64,000 bases of DNA from Streptomyces sp. Act143. GTDB lineage: Bacteria; Actinomycetota; Actinomycetes; Streptomycetales; Streptomycetaceae. How positions within the stretch are numbered: position 1 is the stretch's first letter; the number at the start of each line of letters is the position of its first letter. Under the pieces are notes generated by a model. The model was not told the origin of the DNA and did no database searches. It worked only from the letters and a program-made list of their open reading frames with translations. Both the position numbers and the translations under genes were made by a program. Below are positions 49,794 through 58,329 of this stretch, one piece after another. The stretch is taken from assembly GCF_003143935.1 (NCBI RefSeq), contig NZ_QFRX01000001.1, positions 5,117,327 through 5,181,326 on the forward strand, in the 5' to 3' direction.

Positions 49794-51109
49794 GCGGCGC
49801 GCAGATCCTGCTGATCATGCGGAACACCTACGCGTGGCACCGCGAGCACATCGAGACGCTGGAGCGGATGGGGCTGGAGATCCACCTCGCCACCGGTGTC
49901 AGGCAGGCCGCCGACGACGGCCGCTTCGCCTCCGTGATCCCGGTACCGGAGGAGCTGGAGGGCGAGTCGATGGCCGCCTTCTGCGCCGACGAGGCCCGCA
50001 AGCTCGGCATCACCACCGCGATCACCTTCTACGACAGCGACATCGCCGTCACCTCCCGCACCAACCAGCTCCTCGGCCACACCTGGCCGCGCCCGAAGGC
50101 CGACGCGATCTCCCGGGACAAGAAGCTCCAGCGGTCCTTCCTCACCGAACACGGCCTGCCCGCACCGCGGTTCGCCGGCGTGACCGGCGTCGAGGCGGGC
50201 CTGAAGGCGGCCGAGGACTTCTCGTACCCCTTCATCGTCAAGCCCAGCGCGCTCGCCGCGAGCATCGGCGTCAGCCTGGTGCGGGACCGCGACGAGCTGG
50301 AGCGGGCGCTGACCGACGTGGCCCGCCTCGCCGAGGAGTGGGGCGGCTACTTCCCCAGCGACGGGCCGGAGATCGCCCTCATCGAGGAGTTCCTGCCCGG
50401 CAAGGAGGTCACCCTCGACGGTGTCGTCGTCAACGGCGCGTTCCACCTCGTCGGCGTCACCAACAAGATGCAGATGCCCGGCCCCTACTTCGAGGAGGAC
50501 TTCTACACCCTGCCCTTCCGCACCCCGGAGGAGGAGCCGGAGCTGGTCGCGGTCGCCGAGGGCATCGTCGCCGGACTCGGCGTCCAGCACTGCCTGTTCA
50601 ACGCCGAGTTCCGGCAGGACGCCCAAGGGCGTTACCGGGTCGTGGAGTTCGCCACCCGCATGAGCGGCGGCCAGAACTACCGCAACCTGCGCGAGGTGCA
50701 CGGCATCGACGCGGTACGGCTGTACGCCAAGGCCGTGCTCGCCGGGGACGACGAGACGATGCGGGCCGCCGTGCTCGACGGCGAGGTCCGCCGGGCAGCC
50801 ACGCCCCGCGCGGCGACCTGCATCAAGTTCGCCTACCGGACCGGCACGCTGGTCCGCAACAACCCCGGCGACGCCTACCACTCCCCGTACTTCCGCTCCT
50901 ACATCCCCGCCTCCAAGCCCGGTGACCGGCTGCGCCGCGCGCCGGAGGGCTGGTACGAGATCGCCGGCTCGCTCGCCGTCGCCGCGCCCTACCGCGGCGT
51001 CGAGGACGTCGACCGGGTGGAGCGGATCGCCGCCGAACTGGACGAGCAGCTCGACGTGGTGATGGTCCCGCCCGTGGCCGTGCCGCCGGCCGTCAGGGGC
51101 GCCGCGTGA
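49790..51109 (+). CDS. ATP-grasp ligase 2
   Basis: 439-aa ATP-grasp ligase, unlike the first in detail: N-terminal LLIMRNTYAWHREHIETLERMG, ATP site FIVKPSALAASIGVSLVRD, IEEFLPGKEVTLDGVVVNG, and metal site CLFNAEFRQDAQGRYRVVEFATRMSGGQN. The C-terminal part (about 340-430) is extended. Two distinct ligases in tandem can make two amide bonds or condense two different carboxylates, replacing an NRPS. The stop overlaps the GTG of the next gene, so translation is coupled. Confidence 0.9.
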   Translation: MSGAQILLIMRNTYAWHREHIETLERMGLEIHLATGVRQAADDGRFASVIPVPEELEGESMAAFCADEARKLGITTAITFYDSDIAVTSRTNQLLGHTWPRPKADAISRDKKLQRSFLTEHGLPAPRFAGVTGVEAGLKAAEDFSYPFIVKPSALAASIGVSLVRDRDELERALTDVARLAEEWGGYFPSDGPEIALIEEFLPGKEVTLDGVVVNGAFHLVGVTNKMQMPGPYFEEDFYTLPFRTPEEEPELVAVAEGIVAGLGVQHCLFNAEFRQDAQGRYRVVEFATRMSGGQNYRNLREVHGIDAVRLYAKAVLAGDDETMRAAVLDGEVRRAATPRAATCIKFAYRTGTLVRNNPGDAYHSPYFRSYIPASKPGDRLRRAPEGWYEIAGSLAVAAPYRGVEDVDRVERIAAELDEQLDVVMVPPVAVPPAVRGAA

Positions 51110-52599
51110 TCTTCCGCATGGGCATCACCGAGCCCACCGCCATCGACCCCTACAAGGCCCAGGAGGGCGAGGGCATCCTCGTCTGCAAGGCCCTGTTCAC
51201 GGGGCTGCTCGCGCTCGACGAGGACGGGGAGCTCATCCCGGCCACGGCCCGGCAGTGGGAGTCCGACCCGACCGCCACCACCTGGACGTTCCGGCTGCGC
51301 ACCGACACCGTGTTCAGCGACGGGGAGCCGGTCACCGCGCGCAGTTTCGTGCGCGGCTGGCGGCGGGCCCTCGACCCCGAGGCCAACACCGAGACCGCCT
51401 ACCACCTGGCAGGCGTCCGCGACTTCACGGCCGTGGACGACGCCACGCTGGTCGTCGAACTCGCCGAGCCGGACGTCCAGTTCGACCTCAAGACACTCCA
51501 GCCGATCTTCTTCCCGGTGCCGTCCTGGACGCCGGCCGCGCTGGAGCCGTCGTACAACGATCTCCCCGTCGGCAACGGCCCGTTCGTGATGGACGGCCCC
51601 TGGCGGCACGGCGAGGCCATCCGGCTGCGGCGCAACGAGCGGTGGTTCGGGCCCCGGCCCGAGATCGAGGAGATCCACCTCGACATCCTCGACCCGGTCA
51701 CCGCCCTGGACGACGAGTACGCCCGGTTCGTCGACGGCACCTACGACTACGCGCGGATTCCGCCCGCACGGACCAAGGAGGCCGCGCAGCACGGCGGTTA
51801 CCTGGAGCAGGAGGGCGCCGGGCTCTTCTACCTCATCCCCTTCTGCCACCAGGCACCGATGGACTCGGTGGACGCCCGCCGGGCGGTCTCCGCCGCCGTC
51901 GACCGGCAGGGGCTCATCGACACCCACTTCCACGGCAGCCGTACGGCCGCGCACTCGCTGCTGTCGCCGTGGTTCGGCAAGGCCCACACCCCGCGCGCCG
52001 AGCTCGACGACGACTGGACGGCCTACGACCCGGACCGGGCGCGGGAAGCGGCCGCGCGGGCCGGCCTCGGACCCGGCACCCGCGTCGACCTCGCCTACAA
52101 CACCGGCGCCGGGCACGACGACTGGGTCATCGCCCTCGCCCAGCAACTCGAGGAGGTCCACGGCTGGCAGGTCCAGCTGCTGCGCACCGACGCGCGCGGC
52201 CTCGTCGACCACCGCACCTCCGTCGCCGCGGCGGGCCTCTGCCGCGCGGGCTGGGCCTGCGACTACCCCACCCCCGACAACATGCTCTTCCCGCTGCTGC
52301 ACTCCTCGTGCACCGCGCCCGACGCCGAGGGCACCGCCCACGGCGACAACGAAGGGCGGTACGCCGACGCCGAGTTCGACGCCCTGGTGGCCCGCGCCCG
52401 CGCCGCCCGCGACCCCGCCGAACGCGTCGACGCCTGGCGGCGCGCCGACCGCATCGCGATCCGCGACCTCGCTCTCATCCCGCTCTGGTACCGCACCGAC
52501 CAGCGCGTGTACGCGGCCGACCGCATCGGCGGCCTGCGCATCGACTTCGACGGCAACCCGACCTTCACGACCGTGACCGCAAGGAGCACCCAGCGATGA
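51106..52599 (+). CDS. Oligopeptide-binding protein-like protein without signal peptide (SBP family 5)
   Basis: 497-aa protein of the ABC peptide-binding (OppA/DppA) family: ITEPTAIDPYKAQEGEG, ATTWTFRLRTDTVFSDGEPVTA, RVDLAYNTGAGHDDWVIALAQQLEEV and AGWACDYPTPDNMLFPLLHSS. The mature fold begins at residue 1 (MIFRMGITEP); there is no signal peptide, lipobox or membrane helix, so the protein should stay in the cytoplasm. GTG 51106 overlaps the previous stop, which fixes the start. No permease or ATPase genes accompany it. It may bind a pathway intermediate or have a non-transport role. Confidence 0.82.
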   Translation: MIFRMGITEPTAIDPYKAQEGEGILVCKALFTGLLALDEDGELIPATARQWESDPTATTWTFRLRTDTVFSDGEPVTARSFVRGWRRALDPEANTETAYHLAGVRDFTAVDDATLVVELAEPDVQFDLKTLQPIFFPVPSWTPAALEPSYNDLPVGNGPFVMDGPWRHGEAIRLRRNERWFGPRPEIEEIHLDILDPVTALDDEYARFVDGTYDYARIPPARTKEAAQHGGYLEQEGAGLFYLIPFCHQAPMDSVDARRAVSAAVDRQGLIDTHFHGSRTAAHSLLSPWFGKAHTPRAELDDDWTAYDPDRAREAAARAGLGPGTRVDLAYNTGAGHDDWVIALAQQLEEVHGWQVQLLRTDARGLVDHRTSVAAAGLCRAGWACDYPTPDNMLFPLLHSSCTAPDAEGTAHGDNEGRYADAEFDALVARARAARDPAERVDAWRRADRIAIRDLALIPLWYRTDQRVYAADRIGGLRIDFDGNPTFTTVTARSTQR

Positions 52600-53921
52600 G
52601 CACCACTCCCGTGTACGACATCCTCGGCATCGGCTTCGGGCCCGCCAACCTCGCCCTGGCCATCGCGCTGGAGGAGCGGAACTCACCGCTGACCGCACGC
52701 TTCCTGGAGGCCCGCCCGAGCCCCGAGTGGCAGCCCGGGATGCTGCTCGACGGCTCCGACATCCAGAACCACCCCAGCCGCGACCTGGTGACCCTGCGCA
52801 ACCCGCGCTCCCGCTACAGCTTCCTCAACTACCTGCACGAGCAGGGCCGGCTGCTGCGCCACCTCAACCTCCCCTCGGAGTTCCCGCTGCGCAAGGAGTA
52901 CGCCGGGTACATCCGCTGGGCGGCCGGTTTCTTCTCCCACCTCGTCGACTGCAACCAGCGCGCCGAGGGCCTCGAGGTCGTGGAGGAGAACGGGGAGCGG
53001 CTGTACGAGGTGACGACCATGTCGGGCCGCCGCTACCTCGGGCGCACGCTGGTGATGGGGCCGGGGCGGACGCCGTACGTCCCGGCGCCGTACGACTCGC
53101 TGCGCAGCGACCGCGTCTTCCACCTCACCCAGTACCTGCCGAGGCTCGCCGCGCTGACGGCCGACGGGCAGCCGGCGTCGGTCGCCGTCATCGGCGGCAG
53201 CCAGAGCGCGGTGGAGCTGGCGCTCGACCTCGGCCGGCGCTTCCCGCGGGCACGGGTCACGACGTACACCCGCTCCCACTCGCTGCGGCAGAAGGACACC
53301 AGCCCGTTCAGCGAGGAGGGGTACTTCCCCGAGTTCACCGACTACTACTTCCGGGCCTCGCGGGACGGCAAGAAGGCGCTCGACGCCTACATGCACCCGA
53401 CGAACTACTCGTCCGCCGACATCGACGTGCTGCGCGAGCTGTACCTGGAGATCTACGAGCAGGAACTCGACGGGGACCAGCGGCTGTTCGTGCGGGGCAA
53501 CCTGGAGGCCACGTCCGTGACGGCCGCGGGGGACCGCGTGACCATCGACTTCCTGGAGCGCAACACCGGCGAGACGGTCACCGACTCGGTCGACTTCGCC
53601 GTCCTCGCGACGGGCTTCCGGAACATGGGGCCGGGAGCGCACGAGGAGCTGTGCCCGCCGCTGATGGCCGGGCTCGCCGACCGGTTCGCCAAGGAGAGCG
53701 ACGGGCGGCTGGAGGTGTCCGGCGACTACGCCCTGAAGCCGGTGGCCGAGGGCACGCCGCCGCTGTTCCTCAACGGGCTGTGCGAATCCAGCCACGGGAT
53801 CGGTGACGCCGGGTCGTTCAGCCTGCTGTCCCTGCGCGCCTCGACCCTCACCGACGCCCTCACCGACCGTCTCTCCGCCCGCGCCACCACCGACCGCAGT
53901 GCCGTCCTGGCCGCCGCCTGA
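52596..53921 (+). CDS. L-ornithine/L-lysine N-monooxygenase (SidA/IucD/PvdA family), copy 1
   Basis: 441-aa class B flavoprotein N-hydroxylase. The FAD motif is GIGFGPANLALAIAL (11-25), followed by KDLVTLRNPRSRYSFLNYL-type substrate residues, the NADPH motif VIGGSQSAVELALDLG, and LATGF near the C terminus. It hydroxylates the terminal amine of lysine, ornithine or diaminobutyrate with NADPH and O2. ATGA overlap with the preceding gene. In hydrazine pathways of the Spb38/Tri26 type, such an enzyme makes N6-hydroxylysine, the first N-N precursor. The side-chain length preference cannot be told from sequence. Confidence 0.92.
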   Translation: MSTTPVYDILGIGFGPANLALAIALEERNSPLTARFLEARPSPEWQPGMLLDGSDIQNHPSRDLVTLRNPRSRYSFLNYLHEQGRLLRHLNLPSEFPLRKEYAGYIRWAAGFFSHLVDCNQRAEGLEVVEENGERLYEVTTMSGRRYLGRTLVMGPGRTPYVPAPYDSLRSDRVFHLTQYLPRLAALTADGQPASVAVIGGSQSAVELALDLGRRFPRARVTTYTRSHSLRQKDTSPFSEEGYFPEFTDYYFRASRDGKKALDAYMHPTNYSSADIDVLRELYLEIYEQELDGDQRLFVRGNLEATSVTAAGDRVTIDFLERNTGETVTDSVDFAVLATGFRNMGPGAHEELCPPLMAGLADRFAKESDGRLEVSGDYALKPVAEGTPPLFLNGLCESSHGIGDAGSFSLLSLRASTLTDALTDRLSARATTDRSAVLAAA

Positions 53922-53935
53922 CCAACGGAACCGAG

Positions 53936-55327
53936 ATGACCGCCACCATTGATCACGCCGCCCCCACGTCCTCCGGCTACCCCGGCCCCTACGTCCGCGG
54001 CACCCTTCCCGGCCCCCGCAGCGCCGAGCTCCTCGACCGGCAGGCCGCCCGCGAGTCCAACTCACGCTCCTATCCGCGCAAACTCCCCATAGCCATACGC
54101 CGCGGCAAGGGCAGCTATGTGGAGGACCTCGACGGGAACGTCTTCCTCGACTTCCTGTCCGGGGCCGGTGTCCTCTCCCTCGGGCACAACCACCCCGAGC
54201 CGCTCGCCGCCGCCCACGCCCAGCTGGACGAGTTCGTCCACGGGCTGGACTTCCCCACCCCGATCAAGGACGAGTTCACCGAGCTGACCATCGGGATGCT
54301 GCCGGCGCCGATGCGGGAGCGCACCCGCATCCACTTCTGCGGGCCCACCGGCGCCAACGCCGTCGACGCCGCGTTGAAGCTGTGCAAGACCGCCACCGGC
54401 CGCGAGGAGATCATCACCTTCCAGGGCGGGTTCCACGGGGCCACCATGGCCGCGATGAGCGTCACCGGGCTCGTCGAGCAGAAGGAGCCGGTGCGCGGGC
54501 GGATGCCGGGCGTGCACTTCTTCCCGTACTCCAATTGCCACAGCTGCCCGCTCGGCCTCAAGCGCGAGAACTGCGAGGTCAACTGCGCCACCTTCCTGGA
54601 GCGCGCCCTGACCGACGTCAACGGCGGCATCACGCTCCCCGCCGCCGTGATCATGGAGCTGGTGCAGGGCGAGGGCGGGGTCATCCCGGCCGACGTGGAG
54701 TTCGTGCGGCGGGTCCGTGAGGTCACCCGGCGGCTCGGCATCCCGATGATCGTCGACGAGGTGCAGAGCGGCTGCGGGCGCACCGGCACCTGGTTCGCCT
54801 TCGAGCAGTACGGCATCGAGCCCGACGTGGTGTGCGCGTCGAAGGCGCTCAGCGGCATGGGCCTGCCGGCCGCCGTCATCCTCTACGACGAGAAGCTGGA
54901 CGCCTGGGCGCCGGGCGCCCACACCGGCACCTTCCGCGGCAACCAGCCCGCCTTCGCCGCCGCCGTCGCCACGATGAAGGTCGTCGAGCGGGACCGGGTC
55001 CTGGAGAACGTCCGGGCGCGGGCCGAGCAGCTGATGGTCCATCTCCAGGGGCTGCGGGGCGTGAGCCCGTACGTCGCCGACGTGCGCGGGCTCGGGCTGA
55101 TGACCGGCGTCGAGCTCAACGACCCCGTCACCGGGCGGCCCGCCACCCAGCTGGCCAAGCGCGTGCAGTGGGAGGCCGTCAGCCGCGGGCTGATCCTCGA
55201 ACTCGGCGGCCGTGACGACTGCGTCGTCCGCATGCTGCCGCCCCTGAACTGCTCCGAGCAGGAGATCGACATCGCCGGACGCATCCTGCGCGAGGCCCTC
55301 ACCGCCGCCGAGGAGGCCCTCCGATGA
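53936..55327 (+). CDS. Class III aminotransferase, diaminobutyrate:2-oxoglutarate type
   Basis: 463-aa PLP-dependent enzyme of the EctB/RhbA-type diaminobutyrate aminotransferases. FLSGAGVLSLGHNHPEP, CGPTGANAVDAALKLCKTATGR, the cysteine-rich NCHSCPLGLKRENCEVNC insertion of this group, VDEVQSGCGRTG and the PLP lysine in CASKALSGMGLP are all present. The family makes L-2,4-diaminobutyrate from aspartate semialdehyde and glutamate. The ATG at 53936 is 14 bp after the monooxygenase stop; its stop overlaps the next gene (ATGA). It should supply, or transaminate, the diamino acid that is N-hydroxylated. Confidence 0.9.
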   Translation: MTATIDHAAPTSSGYPGPYVRGTLPGPRSAELLDRQAARESNSRSYPRKLPIAIRRGKGSYVEDLDGNVFLDFLSGAGVLSLGHNHPEPLAAAHAQLDEFVHGLDFPTPIKDEFTELTIGMLPAPMRERTRIHFCGPTGANAVDAALKLCKTATGREEIITFQGGFHGATMAAMSVTGLVEQKEPVRGRMPGVHFFPYSNCHSCPLGLKRENCEVNCATFLERALTDVNGGITLPAAVIMELVQGEGGVIPADVEFVRRVREVTRRLGIPMIVDEVQSGCGRTGTWFAFEQYGIEPDVVCASKALSGMGLPAAVILYDEKLDAWAPGAHTGTFRGNQPAFAAAVATMKVVERDRVLENVRARAEQLMVHLQGLRGVSPYVADVRGLGLMTGVELNDPVTGRPATQLAKRVQWEAVSRGLILELGGRDDCVVRMLPPLNCSEQEIDIAGRILREALTAAEEALR

Positions 55328-56628
55328 GCACGAGCCCCCACGACGTCCACGATCTCGTCGTCGCCGGGTTCGGGCCCTCCGGGATCGCGCTCGCCGCCGC
55401 CGTCGAGGACCACGACGACCAGCACGGCGGTGTCCTCGACGCCCGCTACCTGGAGAAGGCCGCCGACTCCGCCTGGCAGCCCAACCTCGTGCTGCCCGGC
55501 ACCGACATCCAGCACCACTTCCTGCGCGACTTCGCCACGCCCCGCGACCCGCGCTCCCGGTTCGGGTTCCCCAGCTATCTGCACCAGACCGGCCGCTTCT
55601 ACCCGTTCACGCTGATGGGCGGCTACCCGAGCCGCCTGGAGTGGTCCGACTACGTGCAGTGGGCCGCCGGGCAGGTGCGGGGCCGGATCGACTACCACCG
55701 CGAGGTGCTGTCGGTGGAGCCGGTGACCGGCGACGACGGTCGGGTGCGCAGCGCCCGGGTCGTCTCCCGCGACCCCCGCGACGGCTCCCTGCACACCGTC
55801 GAGGGCCGCAACATCGCCCTCGCCACCGGCCACGAGGCCTACGTGCCCGAGGTGTTCCGGCCCGCGCTCGGCGAACGCGTCTTCCACGCCTCGCAGTTGC
55901 TGCCCCGGCTCGCCGCGCTCGGCACCCTCGACCGGGTCGCCGTCATCGGTGCCGGGCAGACCGCCGGTGAGATCGTGCTGCACCTCGCCGGGCAGCACCC
56001 CGACGCCCACATCCACTCCCTGGTCCGGCACGCGGGCTTCCGGATGTACGAGCTGGGCCACTTCAGCAACGAGGTGTACTTCCCCGACGAGACCGACTAC
56101 TTCTACGCGCTCGGCGACGAGGAGCGCGAGCGCGCCCTGGACCAGGCCCGGGCCACCAACTACGCGGCCGTCGACCCCGACGTCTCCACCGGGCTGTACC
56201 AGGCCGTCTACCAGGACCGGCTCACCGGGCGGCAGCGGCTGCACATGCACCGCCGGACGGACGTCCGGGAGACCGAGGTCGTCGGCGACACCGTCCGACT
56301 GCACACCGAGGAGGTCTTCACCGGCGAGCGCGGGGTCGTCGAGGCCGACGCCGTCATCGTCTGCACCGGCTACCGCGAGGCCGCCTTCCCGCGCCAGCTG
56401 GAGGCGTTCAAGCCCTGCCTGAAGCTGGACGCGCAGGGCCGCCCGGACGTCACCCGGGCCTACCGGGCCGAGACCACCGACGGCTGCGAGGTGGGCCTCT
56501 ACCTCGACGGACTCACCGAGTGGCGGCACGGCATCGGCTCCGCCACCTCCTTCAGCCAGATGGCCGCCAAGGCCGACACCATCCACCGCGACCTGCGCAG
56601 CCGGCTGCGGCAGCCCGTCGCCGCGTGA
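55324..56628 (+). CDS. SidA-type N-monooxygenase, copy 2
   Basis: 434-aa flavin monooxygenase related to but clearly distinct from copy 1: FAD motif VAGFGPSGIALAAAV, HHFLRDFATPRDPRSRFGFPSYL, NADPH motif VIGAGQTAGEIVLHLAG, and VCTGYREAAFPR. Residues after the nucleotide motifs differ strongly from copy 1, so the substrate is probably different (a second amine, or a further oxidation of the hydroxylamine). It is coupled upstream by ATGA, and the cupin gene follows after 13 bp. Confidence 0.9.
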   Translation: MSTSPHDVHDLVVAGFGPSGIALAAAVEDHDDQHGGVLDARYLEKAADSAWQPNLVLPGTDIQHHFLRDFATPRDPRSRFGFPSYLHQTGRFYPFTLMGGYPSRLEWSDYVQWAAGQVRGRIDYHREVLSVEPVTGDDGRVRSARVVSRDPRDGSLHTVEGRNIALATGHEAYVPEVFRPALGERVFHASQLLPRLAALGTLDRVAVIGAGQTAGEIVLHLAGQHPDAHIHSLVRHAGFRMYELGHFSNEVYFPDETDYFYALGDEERERALDQARATNYAAVDPDVSTGLYQAVYQDRLTGRQRLHMHRRTDVRETEVVGDTVRLHTEEVFTGERGVVEADAVIVCTGYREAAFPRQLEAFKPCLKLDAQGRPDVTRAYRAETTDGCEVGLYLDGLTEWRHGIGSATSFSQMAAKADTIHRDLRSRLRQPVAA

Positions 56629-56641
56629 AACGGGGGACCCC

Positions 56642-57121
56642 ATGAACGAGCAGCAGAGCGAGCAGCAGAAGAGCTACATGCACGTGTTCACCGCGCACGA
56701 GGAGGACATGGTCTTCGAGGAGCCGTACAACGTCAGCGGCCGGCGCATCTTCCCCTGGCCCGGCGCGGTCGAGGAGCCCACCTGGGGCGGCGCCTGGGTG
56801 GACGTGGCGCCCGGTGAGACGTCCACCGCCCACCACCACGACGAGAACGAGATGTTCTTCATCACCGAGGGCAGCGGCGTCATGCGCATCGGCGACGAGA
56901 CGCGCCGGGTGCGGGCCGGGGAGACGGTGTTCATCACCCCGTACCAGGACCACGACCTCACCAACGACGGCGAGACCCGGCTGCGGTTCGTCACCATCTG
57001 GTGGGGCGGCGCCGAGGCGATCGCCCGTGAACGGGCCAAGTGGGCAGCGGTGTTCGAGATCGACGACCCCTCCGGTCCGGTCAACTCCCGGGTCGGCGCC
57101 GCGGCAGGGGTGGCCGTCTGA
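56642..57121 (+). CDS. Stand-alone cupin, putative hydrazine-synthetase cupin subunit
   Basis: 159-aa single-domain cupin. Metal-site motif 1 is TAHHHDENEMFFITEGSG and motif 2 VFITPYQDHDLTNDG, with strand WGGAWVDVAPGETS before them. GGGGGACCCC precedes the ATG. In the known hydrazine synthetases (Spb40, Tri28) a cupin of this kind is fused to a MetRS-like domain and rearranges the O-aminoacyl ester of an N-hydroxylated diamine into an N-N bond. Here the MetRS-like protein is encoded 1.8 kb downstream. The assignment rests on context and motif completeness, not on alignment. Confidence 0.72.
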   Translation: MNEQQSEQQKSYMHVFTAHEEDMVFEEPYNVSGRRIFPWPGAVEEPTWGGAWVDVAPGETSTAHHHDENEMFFITEGSGVMRIGDETRRVRAGETVFITPYQDHDLTNDGETRLRFVTIWWGGAEAIARERAKWAAVFEIDDPSGPVNSRVGAAAGVAV

Positions 57122-58329
57122 TGAGTCCCATCGTGCACGCGCACGCCGACGCCGTGGTCGTCGGCGGCGGGGTGATCGGCGCGGCCATCGCGCACCAACT
57201 GGCGCTGGCCGGGCTGGGCCGGATCGTGCTGTGCGACCAGGGCCGGGTCAACGCCCAGGGCGCCACGTCCCGTTCGGGCGGGCTGCTGCGGCTGCACCAC
57301 ACCGCGGTCGCCGACACCCGGCTGGCCGCCCGCTCCCTGCCGGTCTTCGAGCAGTGGGCCGACGTCATCGGCGGCGACTGCGGCTACCGGCGCACCGGGT
57401 TCGTGATGATCGTCGGCGAGAACCACGCCGAGGACCTGCGGCAGAACGCCGCCGCCACGACCGATGCCGCGGGGCACCGGCGGGTGGAGGTCCTCGACCC
57501 GTACGAGGTGAAGGAGATCTATCCCGGTCTCAGCACCGAGAACATCGCGCTGGCCGCCTACGAGCCGGAGGGCGGGTACGCCGACCCGATGGCCGCTTCC
57601 TCCGCCCTGCTGTCGGCCGCCTACCGGCTCGGGGTCTCCCCGTCCGAGGGCATCCGGGCGATGAAGGTCCTGGAGCACGCCGGTGTCGTCACCGGCGTCC
57701 TCACCTCCATCGGGCGCATCGACTCCCCGCTGGTCGTCCTCGCGGGCGGCGCCTGGGGCTCGGCCCCGGCCGAGTACCTCGGCGTGCACATCCCGGTGAC
57801 CGCCCGCCGGATCGGCCTCGCGCAGGCCGAGCTGCCGGGCGCCGGGCGGCGCGGCGCGCGGGCCTCGGTGCCGACCTGCATCGACGACACCACCGGCAGC
57901 TACTTCCGGCCCGACGGCCTGGACCGCTTCTACTTCGGCGTGCCCAGCAAGCCGGACACCGAGCTGGGCCGGGACGTGGAGCCGCTCACCCAGGCCGAGC
58001 TGGAGGCGGCGATCAACGCGATCGCGGTCCGGGTCCCGCAGGCCGCCACGGCCCCGCTGGCCGGCACCCGCTCCGGCCTGGACGGCTACACGCCGGACAA
58101 GCGGCCCGTCGTGGGCGCCGCCGGCCCCGACGGGCTGTACCTCGCCCTCGGCTTCAGCGGGGGCGGCTTCAAGATGGCGCCCGCCGTCGCCGAGCTCGCG
58201 GCGAAGGAGATCATCGAGGGCGGTGCCGTACCCGGAAAGGCCGTCCAGGAGCTCCTGGAGCCCTACCGGCCGCAGCGGTTCCTCGCGGGCCGGCCGGTCA
58301 GACCGGAGGCGCCGTATGACCACATGTGA
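57121..58329 (+). CDS. FAD-dependent D-amino-acid-oxidase family enzyme (DAO/glycine oxidase-like)
   Basis: 402-aa flavin oxidoreductase: FAD motif AVVVGGGVIGAAIAHQLALAGLG, RSGGLLRLHH, then SPLVVLAGGAWGSAPAEYLG, and the C-terminal GLYLALGFSGGGFKMAPAVAE. The family oxidises secondary or primary amines next to a carboxylate. In triacsin and s56-p1 pathways a DAO homologue cleaves the lysine-hydrazine adduct to release hydrazinoacetate; the same step is proposed here. ATG 57121 shares a base with the cupin stop (TGATG), so the two are tightly coupled. Confidence 0.88.
   Translation: MSPIVHAHADAVVVGGGVIGAAIAHQLALAGLGRIVLCDQGRVNAQGATSRSGGLLRLHHTAVADTRLAARSLPVFEQWADVIGGDCGYRRTGFVMIVGENHAEDLRQNAAATTDAAGHRRVEVLDPYEVKEIYPGLSTENIALAAYEPEGGYADPMAASSALLSAAYRLGVSPSEGIRAMKVLEHAGVVTGVLTSIGRIDSPLVVLAGGAWGSAPAEYLGVHIPVTARRIGLAQAELPGAGRRGARASVPTCIDDTTGSYFRPDGLDRFYFGVPSKPDTELGRDVEPLTQAELEAAINAIAVRVPQAATAPLAGTRSGLDGYTPDKRPVVGAAGPDGLYLALGFSGGGFKMAPAVAELAAKEIIEGGAVPGKAVQELLEPYRPQRFLAGRPVRPEAPYDHM

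Noticed and set aside
49439..52698. Large minus-strand frames through the biosynthetic operon
   Set aside because: No family motifs; they mirror ATP-grasp and peptide-binding genes whose overlapping starts and stops define the real operon on the plus strand.
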